Assembly: GCA_018725205.1 (NCBI GenBank)
Contig: QLUB01000028.1
Location: forward strand, 1-16,354
Source: a candidate division NPL-UPA2 bacterium
GTDB taxonomy: Bacteria; Bacillota; UBA994
Direction of reading: 5' to 3'
Length of the DNA stretch: 16,354 bases
In this document: one piece after another, positions 7,077 through 13,554 of the stretch
How positions within the stretch are numbered: the first letter of the stretch is position 1
Layout of the letters: the number at the start of each line of letters is the position of its first letter
Notes under the pieces: generated by a model
Database searches by the model: none
What the model was told of the DNA's origin: nothing
What the model saw: only the letters and a program-made list of their open reading frames with translations
Program-made: the position numbers and the translations under genes

Positions 7077-8414
7077 CTACCCTTTCACTGATCTCCTGAG
7101 CATCCTCGAGCCGGCCAGCACAGCCCAGACATAGCCATCCTCTGTAAAAAAGAAGCGCAACACCATCTCCTGCCCGTGCAGCCTGCCTACTAGGTGGACG
7201 TCATCCCTTGCCCAGAGCGGCACTACTACTCCCCGCTGCTCGGACATAAGGGTGCCTTGGTCAAAGTAGATGCGCAAGTCGCCGCTCTCTAAAGAGGCGT
7301 ATGTTCCCAAAAAACGCTCGAGATGGGTGCGCGGCGCAACATAGGTCGATTTAGCCACTTCCTCGGCTTCAATGGGCAGACCTAGCGCACTGTGCACTGC
7401 CGCCATCCAGATAGCCTTGGCCGGCACGCCGCTCACATTGCTCAGCACCACCACCGATATACCCTTCTCCGGCACAAAGCCAAAATGAGAGGATACCCCG
7501 GGCAGGCCGCCACCATGAGACACCAAGGTTAACCCTTTGGGCCCAAAGGTCGCTTGTAGACCATAGCAGTAGTGGCTGGGCAAAAGGGCCTCGACCACGG
7601 GTTGACGCAGACGACGTATGGCGTGATCAGAGACAATCTTACGCCCTTGTACCACCCCACCTTGAGTGTAAAGGGAGGCGTAAGTGGATAAATCTCGAAG
7701 CGAGGCCACTATGCCCCCGCTGACATGGTAGCTGCCGAGATTTGGCCAGGACTGCGGCTCGTGCTTGCCCAGCTCATGATTATAGCTGTACAAGGTGGTA
7801 ACATCGGCGCCATACTTGGCAATTTCCACCGGAGTGTAGCCAGAGCGGGTCATACCCAAGGGTTCAAATATGTTCTTCCTAATGTAATCCTTAAAAGTTT
7901 TGCCAGTCACTCGCTCGACCACCGCCCCGAGCATGACAAAGGAATCGTTACAGTAGCTAAAATACTCACCCGGCTGGCCGAGCAACTCATATTCGGCGGT
8001 GGCGATGTACTCTAGGTGCTGCGAGAGTTCGCTAAACTCGCCTTGTCGCCGGCGGAAGGGCGGCAGACCCGTTGAGTGCGATAGCAGGTGATGGACTCTG
8101 ACACTATCGATGTCGGGTAGGCCGCGAATTTTAAACTCCGGCAAGTATGTCGTAACCGGTGCATCGGGATATACCTTGCCGGCATCACACAATTGCATGA
8201 TGGCGAGGGCGGCGAACGACTTGCTCACCGAGGCTAGGCCGAAAATGGTGTCGGGCGTAACCTGCGCCTGGCTCTCTAAATCGCGCAGGCCGAAACAGCC
8301 CTCATAAATGGTTGCGTCACCCTGCTTGACGCTGACCGCAGCACCACAGATGTGCTGCTCCTGCATGAGGACATTGACGAATTCGGCAAAAGCACTAAAG
8401 TCGGGGTGAGACAT
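7077..8414 (-). CDS. Alternative internal cistron: serine hydrolase (beta-lactamase family) alone, 445 residues
   Basis: Within the longer ORF, ATG 8414 is preceded by GAAGGAGGAGAAGAT, one of the best ribosome-binding sites in the window. The product from here would be a complete cytosolic serine hydrolase of 445 residues (SVSK at 62-65, YCN at 154-156, HGG at 300-302). A TGA in another frame (8430-8428) lies immediately before this site, exactly where the stop of an upstream gene would be expected. I infer that the two domains were separate cistrons fused by a small indel or stop loss, and that both a long and a short product may be made. Confidence 0.5.
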   Translation of the reverse strand: MSHPDFSAFAEFVNVLMQEQHICGAAVSVKQGDATIYEGCFGLRDLESQAQVTPDTIFGLASVSKSFAALAIMQLCDAGKVYPDAPVTTYLPEFKIRGLPDIDSVRVHHLLSHSTGLPPFRRRQGEFSELSQHLEYIATAEYELLGQPGEYFSYCNDSFVMLGAVVERVTGKTFKDYIRKNIFEPLGMTRSGYTPVEIAKYGADVTTLYSYNHELGKHEPQSWPNLGSYHVSGGIVASLRDLSTYASLYTQGGVVQGRKIVSDHAIRRLRQPVVEALLPSHYCYGLQATFGPKGLTLVSHGGGLPGVSSHFGFVPEKGISVVVLSNVSGVPAKAIWMAAVHSALGLPIEAEEVAKSTYVAPRTHLERFLGTYASLESGDLRIYFDQGTLMSEQRGVVVPLWARDDVHLVGRLHGQEMVLRFFFTEDGYVWAVLAGSRMLRRSVKG

Positions 8415-8999
8415 ATCTTCTCCTCCTTCAAATAAAGGTAGTAAGGGGCACGGAAAGCAGGAGTATTCTAAATCCATGTCGAGGCTGAACGCCTCGTCAA
8501 TAGCCTGTAGCATATTTACAGACTCATAGTGTTTCTTGAAGGCGCCTCGCTTCGCCTCTACTTCTTGGGAGCGATCCTTTATCTCGACTACTCGCCCGGC
8601 TTCCAAGGTTACGTCCAAGACGGTCTTGAAAGCCGTAGGTTTCTGGTAACCCATGTGAATATAGAGTTCACGAATAAAGTCCTTGGCCAGCCGTATTTTA
8701 CCTGTGAACGCAACCACCACACTGAGGCCCTGATAAGTGGCTTTGCAGTCCTCTTTCACTGGCTTTATTCCTCTGATAGGCCGGTAATTACCGTTCTTTT
8801 CTCGAAGGGTTAGACTTCTGAGATACAGGGCATCTCCCAGTAGTTCATAGGTAGCATAGAAGCCTCGGTAGCATGCGGTGTGAAGCATCTCTGGCTCCAT
8901 GCCGAATTGCTCGGGCTCAGTAAGAGCACCCCCACTCATGCCGATGAGGGAATACGGTTCACCCTTGAAGAGGAATGTGTCAGCAATCTGTGCTGTCAT
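7077..8999 (-). CDS. Two-part ORF: uncharacterised N-terminal domain joined to a class C beta-lactamase-family serine hydrolase
   Basis: The 640-residue frame starts at ATG 8999 behind AGGGAG. Residues 1-195 form a soluble domain I cannot name, with PYSLIG near the start, MLHTACYRGFYATYEL, FTGKIRLAKDFIRELYIHMG and AFKTVLDVTLE; I recall similar free-standing proteins in Bacillota. Residues 196-640 form a serine hydrolase of the class C beta-lactamase/PBP4*/esterase family with SVSK (257-260, nucleophile S257), YCN (349-351) and HGGG (495-498), then a ~100-residue C-terminal region. No signal peptide or membrane helix is seen, so it is probably cytosolic. The join (LLPLFEGGEDM) is itself a strong ribosome-binding site plus ATG, so the second part may be separately translated (see 7077-8414). 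The substrate is unknown: peptide, ester or beta-lactam are all possible. Confidence 0.85.
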   Translation of the reverse strand: MTAQIADTFLFKGEPYSLIGMSGGALTEPEQFGMEPEMLHTACYRGFYATYELLGDALYLRSLTLREKNGNYRPIRGIKPVKEDCKATYQGLSVVVAFTGKIRLAKDFIRELYIHMGYQKPTAFKTVLDVTLEAGRVVEIKDRSQEVEAKRGAFKKHYESVNMLQAIDEAFSLDMDLEYSCFPCPLLPLFEGGEDMSHPDFSAFAEFVNVLMQEQHICGAAVSVKQGDATIYEGCFGLRDLESQAQVTPDTIFGLASVSKSFAALAIMQLCDAGKVYPDAPVTTYLPEFKIRGLPDIDSVRVHHLLSHSTGLPPFRRRQGEFSELSQHLEYIATAEYELLGQPGEYFSYCNDSFVMLGAVVERVTGKTFKDYIRKNIFEPLGMTRSGYTPVEIAKYGADVTTLYSYNHELGKHEPQSWPNLGSYHVSGGIVASLRDLSTYASLYTQGGVVQGRKIVSDHAIRRLRQPVVEALLPSHYCYGLQATFGPKGLTLVSHGGGLPGVSSHFGFVPEKGISVVVLSNVSGVPAKAIWMAAVHSALGLPIEAEEVAKSTYVAPRTHLERFLGTYASLESGDLRIYFDQGTLMSEQRGVVVPLWARDDVHLVGRLHGQEMVLRFFFTEDGYVWAVLAGSRMLRRSVKG

Positions 9000-9101
9000 G
9001 ATTTCTCCCTTCTATGCCCAACGCTCAGCATCAGCCGTAGCGGCAACCGTCCGCTGCAACGATTGGTTAGACTAATATGCCTCTAATCTGAATTCTCATA
9101 A

Positions 9102-9130
9102 ATTTTAGCGCAGACAGGAAAAGAACGCAA
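9102..9130 (-). promoter_or_regulatory. Putative promoter of the 640-residue serine hydrolase ORF
   Basis: On the minus strand TTGCGT (complement of 9125-9130) and TAAAAT (complement of 9102-9107) are spaced by 17 bases, about 100 bases before the ATG at 8999. The -10 is strong and the -35 is half-matching. By-eye prediction. Confidence 0.4.
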
Positions 9131-9172
9131 GAACAATCTAATCCACCATCAGGATAGTCCCATTTAAGTCTT

Positions 9173-9320
9173 TTGTCCGATAAACAGGGCTCAGCTTAAC
9201 CCTCTGGCCCTCTACCCTCGGAATGTGGCGATAGCAAAGGTTTCTGGCAAGAGGGAGTTGAGGCGATGAAGCAGAAGGCCTCTGTCGGACAAGGCAAACA
9301 GGGGGACGGTCCTTTTGTTA
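9173..9320. repeat. Repeat-like element: 8-bp inverted repeat plus GGGGACGGTCC motif in the gene-free gap
   Basis: TTGTCCGA (9173-9180) and TCGGACAA (9285-9292) are perfect inverted repeats bounding about 120 bases. Just outside, 9299-9320 carries a GGGGGACGGTCCTTTTGT core, close to the one at the end of galE. The interior also has complementary CCCTCT/AGAGGG stretches. It looks like a non-coding dispersed hairpin element (REP/MITE-like). A minus-strand frame of 62 codons runs through it but shows no domain and no ribosome-binding site. The rest of the gap 9001-9380 holds only the putative promoter above. Confidence 0.4.
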
Positions 9321-9380
9321 TATGCATGAGTTAAGCCAAGCCATTTGACACAGCAACTATTTTTGGCAAAGAAGTGCCGC

Positions 9381-9574
9381 ATGCTTGATTCTTCACGCAC
9401 GGAAACGTTAGTCGCTTTCTACGGCACGCCAGCCGACGCCACTCGGCTTAAGCTCATTGGCCTGCTCGCCCTAAAGCCTATGTGCGGGCAGACTTGGCGC
9501 GTGAGCTAGGGGTGAGCGCGCCGACGGTTAGTCACCAAGTGAACCCGAGAGAGCTGTGGCTAGGAGGGGAGTAG
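9381..9574 (+). pseudogene. Frameshifted, truncated ArsR-family regulator
   Basis: Frame from ATG 9381 reads LVAFYGTPADATRLKLIGLLALKPMCG, the first helices of an ArsR winged helix-turn-helix, then hits TAG at 9507. The next frame, from 9488, continues with ADLARELGVSAPTVSHQV, the recognition helix region, then unrelated residues to TAG 9572-9574. So a small indel near 9484-9488 splits the domain, and the dimerisation helix and C-terminus are lost. It sits 50 bases before an ABC transporter operon, a common place for an ArsR-type regulator, so it may once have controlled that operon. Confidence 0.75.
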
Positions 9575-9625
9575 GGAGTGATTTCTTGTCTAAGGGCTAC
9601 AAGGTAGATAAGGGGAGGTGTCTGA

Positions 9626-10528
9626 TTGTTAGCCATCCAAACAGAGAACCTGTCTAAGAACTACGGGTCACTGCACGCACTCAAAGGGCTCACCTTAAGT
9701 GTGCCCGCAGGGCGCGTGTTTGGTTTCTTAGGAGCAAACGGCGCAGGCAAAACAACTACTGTGAGATTGCTGCTCGGGCTAATTAAGCCGACGAGCGGCA
9801 TGGGTACAGTGCTAGGCATGCCTGTCGATCACCACGGGACAGAGATACGACGACAAGTAGGGTATTTGCCCGGGGAGTTTGCGCTCTACGGCAGCGTTGC
9901 AGGCCAAGAAGTGCTGGATATGCTGGGCAGTTTTTACCCCTCTGTGCCTTGGCGGCAAGAAGCCTGCGAAGCCATGGAACTAAGCCTTGCCGAGCTTAAG
10001 CGGAAGACTAGGGAGTATTCCACGGGTATGAAGCAAAAGCTAGGCATCATTCAAGCCGTGCAGCATGCGCCGCGCCTGCTCATACTAGATGAGCCGACGC
10101 GGGGCTTAGACCCACTTATTCAGCGTAATTTTTTCACTCTGATAGATAGCCTAAACAAGCGCGGCACAACCATCTTTATGTCTACGCATGTGCTGAGCGA
10201 GGTAGAGAGGTTGTGCCACGAGGTGGGGATTATTCGCGAGGGAGAGCTCTTAGTAGTAGATGAGGTCGCCAATCTGCGCCGTCAGCGCTACCATCGATTA
10301 GAGGTTACGTTCAGCGAACCCGTCACAGCCCCCGCCATGCCCGATGTAAAGTGCTATGCGGCAGTACACTTAGACAACACTCTCGTTTTTGAAACTAGGG
10401 GCGAGCTTAAGCCGGTTCTTGATTTTGTGGCGGCGCAGCCCGTCACATCTATGGTGTGCGAGCGCGCGCGGCTAGACGACATCTTTATGCGGTACTACGC
10501 TAAAGAAGGGGTGGAGCCTAGTGCTTAA
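9626..10528 (+). CDS. ABC transporter ATP-binding protein (ABC-2 type exporter, CcmA/DrrA-like)
   Basis: The 300-residue cytosolic ATPase energises the permease encoded next. Visible motifs are Walker A GANGAGKTT (36-44), a Q-loop-like VGYLPGEFALYGS, the signature YSTGMKQKLG (131-140), Walker B LLILDEPTRGLDP (151-163), and the switch histidine in FMSTHVLSEVERL (H188). The last ~90 residues form the accessory domain of DrrA-type exporters, ending RLDDIFMRYYAKEG. The TTG start at 9626 follows AGGGGAGGTG at 9611-9620, an excellent site, and puts the usual LAIQTENLSKNYG at the N-terminus. It overlaps the permease gene by 8 bases, implying translational coupling. Substrate is unknown; the upstream regulator is broken, so control may be lost. 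Confidence 0.93.
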   Translation: MLAIQTENLSKNYGSLHALKGLTLSVPAGRVFGFLGANGAGKTTTVRLLLGLIKPTSGMGTVLGMPVDHHGTEIRRQVGYLPGEFALYGSVAGQEVLDMLGSFYPSVPWRQEACEAMELSLAELKRKTREYSTGMKQKLGIIQAVQHAPRLLILDEPTRGLDPLIQRNFFTLIDSLNKRGTTIFMSTHVLSEVERLCHEVGIIREGELLVVDEVANLRRQRYHRLEVTFSEPVTAPAMPDVKCYAAVHLDNTLVFETRGELKPVLDFVAAQPVTSMVCERARLDDIFMRYYAKEGVEPSA

Positions 10529-11318
10529 AGGATACTTGGCGTTTAAGCTGCGTCAGCACTGGGTCACGGCGAGTCTCGTGACGCTTGGGACCATCTTCTT
10601 TGCCGCGATAATGCTCCTAGCGTACAGTGAATTTGATATGGCAGAGATGATTCAGGCCGCACAGGGGGGGCAAGATATCTTACGTGTCATGGCTGGAGTA
10701 CGCGGCGTGCTCGCTTGGGACATCGCCGCCTTTCTAGGTATGGTGTGGCGCCATCCCCTGGTGTTGGTGCTTGTTATTGGCTATGCAATTTCCTTGGGCA
10801 GTGACTTTGCTGCCAATGAGATTGGCGAAAAAACTGCTGACCTCGTGTTTGCGCGGCCCATTACTCGGCCAAGGCTCTTGTACAATCATTTGCTGATGTC
10901 TTCTAGCCTGTTGCTGGCGATGATTGCCTCGTTTTCTCTTGTCGTCTTCCTAGGGGCTACCGCCCTAGGGCTAGAGCCACCTACGCTTAACCGTTTTGCA
11001 CAGGCCGGCGGGCAATATTTTGTCTTTGTGTGGACTGTGCTCGTGTTGTCGTATCTCGTAGGGTCATTAACCGCCCACGGAAAGACGGTGCTCGCGGTCT
11101 TAGGGGGCCTCTTTAGCGCCATGTACGCGGTTGAACTCGTGGGTGGTATGTGGACGGCATTAGAACCGCTGACGCCGTTTTCGCTGTTTACTTATCTTAC
11201 GCCGGCGGGTGCGCTACTTGGCGACCCAGCCGCACGTGGAGACATGCTCACCATGTTAGCGGTCTCCGCAGTGGCACTAGCCACCACTCACTTCCTGATG
11301 TGGCGGCGCGATCTCTAA
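10521..11318 (+). CDS. ABC-2 type transporter permease
   Basis: The 265-residue membrane protein has about six hydrophobic helices (roughly residues 15-38, 78-98, 121-148, 167-186, 190-210, 240-258). The segment between helices 2 and 3, GSDFAANEIGEKTADLVFARPITRPRLLYNHLL, is the hallmark of ABC-2 permeases (E-x-G-T/K...L-x-RPI-R). The GTG start at 10521 overlaps the ATPase stop by 8 bases, with GGGGTGGAG just upstream, so the two subunits are made together and form one exporter in the cytoplasmic membrane. The substrate cannot be told from sequence. Its stop lies one base from the stop of the convergent rsgA. Confidence 0.9.
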   Translation: MLKGYLAFKLRQHWVTASLVTLGTIFFAAIMLLAYSEFDMAEMIQAAQGGQDILRVMAGVRGVLAWDIAAFLGMVWRHPLVLVLVIGYAISLGSDFAANEIGEKTADLVFARPITRPRLLYNHLLMSSSLLLAMIASFSLVVFLGATALGLEPPTLNRFAQAGGQYFVFVWTVLVLSYLVGSLTAHGKTVLAVLGGLFSAMYAVELVGGMWTALEPLTPFSLFTYLTPAGALLGDPAARGDMLTMLAVSAVALATTHFLMWRRDL

Positions 11319-11319
11319 T

Positions 11320-12219
11320 TTACTTCGTCAGTTTAACGTAGTTCTTGTACCGCGCCTGTTCGATTTTGCCCTCACCCACAAGTCGCTTTACTTCGCAGCC
11401 CGGCTCGTGCGTGTGGCTGCAGTTGCGGAATCTGCAGAGCGACTCTGCTGCTTCAATGTCTGGGAAGGATGCCAAAACATCTTCCCAGGCATTGTTGTCT
11501 TCGTGCCAGAGCGCAAACTCCCGCATCCCGGGCGTGTCGACGACCATGCCGCCCATGTCAAGCGTCAAGAGCTCGGCGGTAGTCGTGGTGTGCAGGCCTT
11601 TCCAGAAGCCTTCCCGCAGAGAGTTGGTTTTAAGCCCTAGATCCGACTGAACCGCATTGATTAGGCTTGATTTGCCGACACCGCTCGACCCAACCAGTGC
11701 GGAGACACTGTCCTTAAGCACGGTGCACAGTGCGTCGAGGCCCTGTCCTGTTTTGGCGCTGGAGTAGATCACGCCGTATCCTAATCGTTCGTACACAGCC
11801 ATTTCTGTTCGCACAAAACTTTCGTCTGCCAAGTCGATTTTGTTGATGCAGATTACGGGAACTACGTTGCCCATACTGCAGGCGGCAATGTAGCGGTCGA
11901 GTCTGTTCTTGTTGAAGTCGGGCGCATGGGCCGCCATAACAATGACGCCGTAGTCGACATTTACAGCGATAATCTGTTCTCGTGGCGTGCGTCCCGGCGA
12001 ACGGCGCGATAACTTGCTGTGGCGCTCTTCGATGCGTTCGATGACGGCTTGTGTGGGGGAAGTGGGTGTTATCCAGACGTTGTCTCCGACGGCAATGAGG
12101 TTCGTGGTGGTAGCCTTGCCCTTTTTGAGCCTGCCCCGCACGACTGCGACGTAGTAATTATGGTCGGCATACACGTGATACTGCACGTGCGATGCCCGTA
12201 TAACTTTACCCTTAATCAG
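11320..12219 (-). CDS. rsgA: Ribosome small-subunit maturation GTPase RsgA (YjeQ), probable CTG start
   Basis: RsgA is a circularly permuted GTPase that tests late 30S subunits. Order of elements: an N-terminal OB-like fold (to ~75), then NKID (126-129, G4), the P-loop GSSGVGKSS (177-185), DTPGMREF (228-235) and a C-terminal zinc site CRFRNCSHTHEPGC (C262, C267, H269, C275). Relatives begin M-x-KGKVI; here that position is CTG (12219), giving LIKGKVIRAS, and an AAGGAG lies 9 bases upstream. No ATG, GTG or TTG is in frame between the upstream stop (12228) and GTG 12186, which has no ribosome-binding site and would cut off the first beta strand. So CTG, or possibly the next codon ATT, is the likely start. 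An intrinsic terminator lies just upstream. Confidence 0.88.
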   Translation of the reverse strand: MIKGKVIRASHVQYHVYADHNYYVAVVRGRLKKGKATTTNLIAVGDNVWITPTSPTQAVIERIEERHSKLSRRSPGRTPREQIIAVNVDYGVIVMAAHAPDFNKNRLDRYIAACSMGNVVPVICINKIDLADESFVRTEMAVYERLGYGVIYSSAKTGQGLDALCTVLKDSVSALVGSSGVGKSSLINAVQSDLGLKTNSLREGFWKGLHTTTTAELLTLDMGGMVVDTPGMREFALWHEDNNAWEDVLASFPDIEAAESLCRFRNCSHTHEPGCEVKRLVGEGKIEQARYKNYVKLTK

Positions 12220-12239
12220 GTTTGCTCACTCCTTCAAAT

Positions 12240-12266
12240 AAAAAACCGTGGGGGTAAGCCCACGGT
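12240..12266 (-). terminator. Intrinsic terminator directly upstream of the rsgA ribosome-binding site
   Basis: ACCGTGGG (12245-12252) pairs perfectly with CCCACGGT (12259-12266) over a 6-base loop. On the minus strand the hairpin is followed by six T residues (12245-12240). It ends just before the rsgA AAGGAG, leaving no room for a promoter in between, so it acts either as the terminator of the deacetylase gene or as an attenuator of rsgA. Confidence 0.8.
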
Positions 12267-12414
12267 GATTAATCCTCAGAGCGCGCTAGAATACAGCACG
12301 CATAGAGGTGTCACTGGTGGCTTCCAGACACAGCACGCGACAAAAAACACGCTCGCTCCTGACCGTCATGACACACCACCTCTCTTTAGGCTGCAACGCA
12401 AGCGGAAGATGCGC
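12240..12414 (-). promoter_or_regulatory. Structured-looking leader of rsgA (possible attenuator)
   Basis: The 175 bases between the deacetylase stop and the rsgA start region contain no gene. Besides the terminator, the minus strand has AGAGGT...GTCA that can pair with TGACACCTCT, and CAGCACGC/GCGTGCTG complementary stretches. All are consistent with a folded RNA ending in a terminator just before the ribosome-binding site. No known riboswitch motif was recognised and no clear alternative (antiterminator) pairing was found. Confidence 0.3.
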
Positions 12415-13371
12415 TTACTCGGCTAAGGCCTCTATGATCGCCCTGACGGCCTGCGCCTGCTGAGCTAAGTGGTAACCGCCTTCCAGGCACATAAGCATGC
12501 GTCCCTCTGCATGGCAGTCGGCAACGCGCATTAGCTCTCGCGTCATCACAGCGTATACTTGTGGCGTCAGCTCCATGCCAGCCAAAGGATCCTCGGCTAA
12601 GGCGTCCTGCCCGGCAGAAACAAGGATCAGTTCCGGGCGAAAGGCATCAAGTTTGGGCAACACTATCTCGAGCATGTTGGCTAAATAGTCGCTGTCAGTC
12701 GAGCCCGATGGCAGCGGAATGTTGAGCGTAAATCCCTGACCTGCCCCCGCGCCAGTTTCGTGCGCTAGACCCGTCCCGGGATAAGCGGGGTGTTGGTGCA
12801 GAGATACGAAGAGAACGGAGGGGTCGTCATAGAAGATAGCCTGTGTTCCGTTGCCGTGGTGGACATCCCAGTCGATGATCGCAACCTTGGCCAGGCTAAA
12901 GCGCACTTGTGCGACACGCGCGGCAATGGCCACATTGTTGAAGAAGCAGAAGCCCATGGCTCTGTCCCTAAAGGCATGATGCCCTGGCGGTCGGCAGAGG
13001 GCAAACGCGCGCCGGACCTCGCCGTCCATTATGGCTTCAAGGCCCCCCACTGCACATCCGGCCGACCACGCGGCCGCCTCATAGGTGTCCTTAGCGATAT
13101 AAGTGTCGCCGCCAATCATTTGGGGAGCGGTTTGTGCTAACTCCTGCAGCCAGCGCACATAAAGGGGGTCGTGTACTAGGGTGAGTTCGTCGCTCCTTAG
13201 CGGCTGCGCTTCGAGGACCTTGACTTGACTTAGCAGTTCACCGACGCGCAATGCATCCCAAATGGAGTTGATGCGTCGCTTGTTCTCGGGGTGCCCGCCT
13301 AAGTCGTGCTTGGCGTGTAGCCCCGAAGCAACGATGCAAGCTTTAGGGGCGGTACCCGCTTGAACTTTCAC
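12415..13371 (-). CDS. Histone deacetylase-family amidohydrolase (AcuC/acetylpolyamine deacetylase-like)
   Basis: Zinc enzymes of this family remove acetyl groups from lysines, polyamines or small amides; the bacterial substrate cannot be told from sequence. The 318-residue product shows RPPGHHA with the catalytic pair H131/H132, IDWDVHHGNGTQ with zinc ligands D169 and H171, VSAGQDA with the third ligand D256 (usually GFDAH, here GQDAL), and EGGYHL with the transition-state Y300. HPENKRRI near the N-terminus is also typical. I choose GTG 13371, preceded by GGAGGAGGAAGGG; the longer frame up to 13440 overlaps the putative promoter. A terminator follows. No signal peptide, so cytosolic. It could belong with rsgA in one transcript if the terminator is read through. 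Confidence 0.9.
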   Translation of the reverse strand: MKVQAGTAPKACIVASGLHAKHDLGGHPENKRRINSIWDALRVGELLSQVKVLEAQPLRSDELTLVHDPLYVRWLQELAQTAPQMIGGDTYIAKDTYEAAAWSAGCAVGGLEAIMDGEVRRAFALCRPPGHHAFRDRAMGFCFFNNVAIAARVAQVRFSLAKVAIIDWDVHHGNGTQAIFYDDPSVLFVSLHQHPAYPGTGLAHETGAGAGQGFTLNIPLPSGSTDSDYLANMLEIVLPKLDAFRPELILVSAGQDALAEDPLAGMELTPQVYAVMTRELMRVADCHAEGRMLMCLEGGYHLAQQAQAVRAIIEALAE

Positions 13372-13411
13372 TTTTCCCTTCCTCCTCCCCGCAATGGCGA
13401 GTGTCTGATTT

Positions 13412-13440
13412 CTTAGAGTACAGCATGGGCACAAGGACAA
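13412..13440 (-). promoter_or_regulatory. Putative promoter of the deacetylase-family gene
   Basis: On the minus strand TTGTCC (complement of 13435-13440) and TCTAAG (complement of 13412-13417) are 17 bases apart; each matches about 4 of 6 consensus positions. It would give a leader of about 35 bases before GTG 13371. Confidence 0.35.
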
Positions 13441-13554
13441 GTGCGGCAGGCTGGCAATGTGGCTTGAGGGCGCATAGCAGCAAGGACTCCTTAGGGACCG
13501 CCCTAAAAAACTAAGGCAAGTAGAACAGGTCGACCTTAACTCTACATTTTCGCC

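Noticed and set aside
9212..9400. Minus-strand 62-codon frame in the gap before the ABC operon
   Set aside because: No ribosome-binding site or domain; it reads through the repeat-like element and overlaps the ArsR remnant.
11345..11650. Plus-strand frames of 77-101 codons opposite rsgA
   Set aside because: They are antisense of the RsgA GTPase motifs and have no family features.
12019..12426. Plus-strand 135-codon frame over the rsgA start and leader
   Set aside because: Antisense to the RsgA N-terminus, runs across the terminator hairpin, and has no recognisable domain.
13372..13440. Upstream extension of the deacetylase gene to 13440
   Set aside because: The added residues (SLCPCCTLRNQ...) are not family-like, coincide with the putative promoter, and the GTG at 13371 has a strong ribosome-binding site.
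13491..13506. TTAGGG-ACCG-CCCTAA hairpin as a terminator
   Set aside because: On the plus strand it is followed by A residues, and on the minus strand no T run follows; no gene ends here on either strand.
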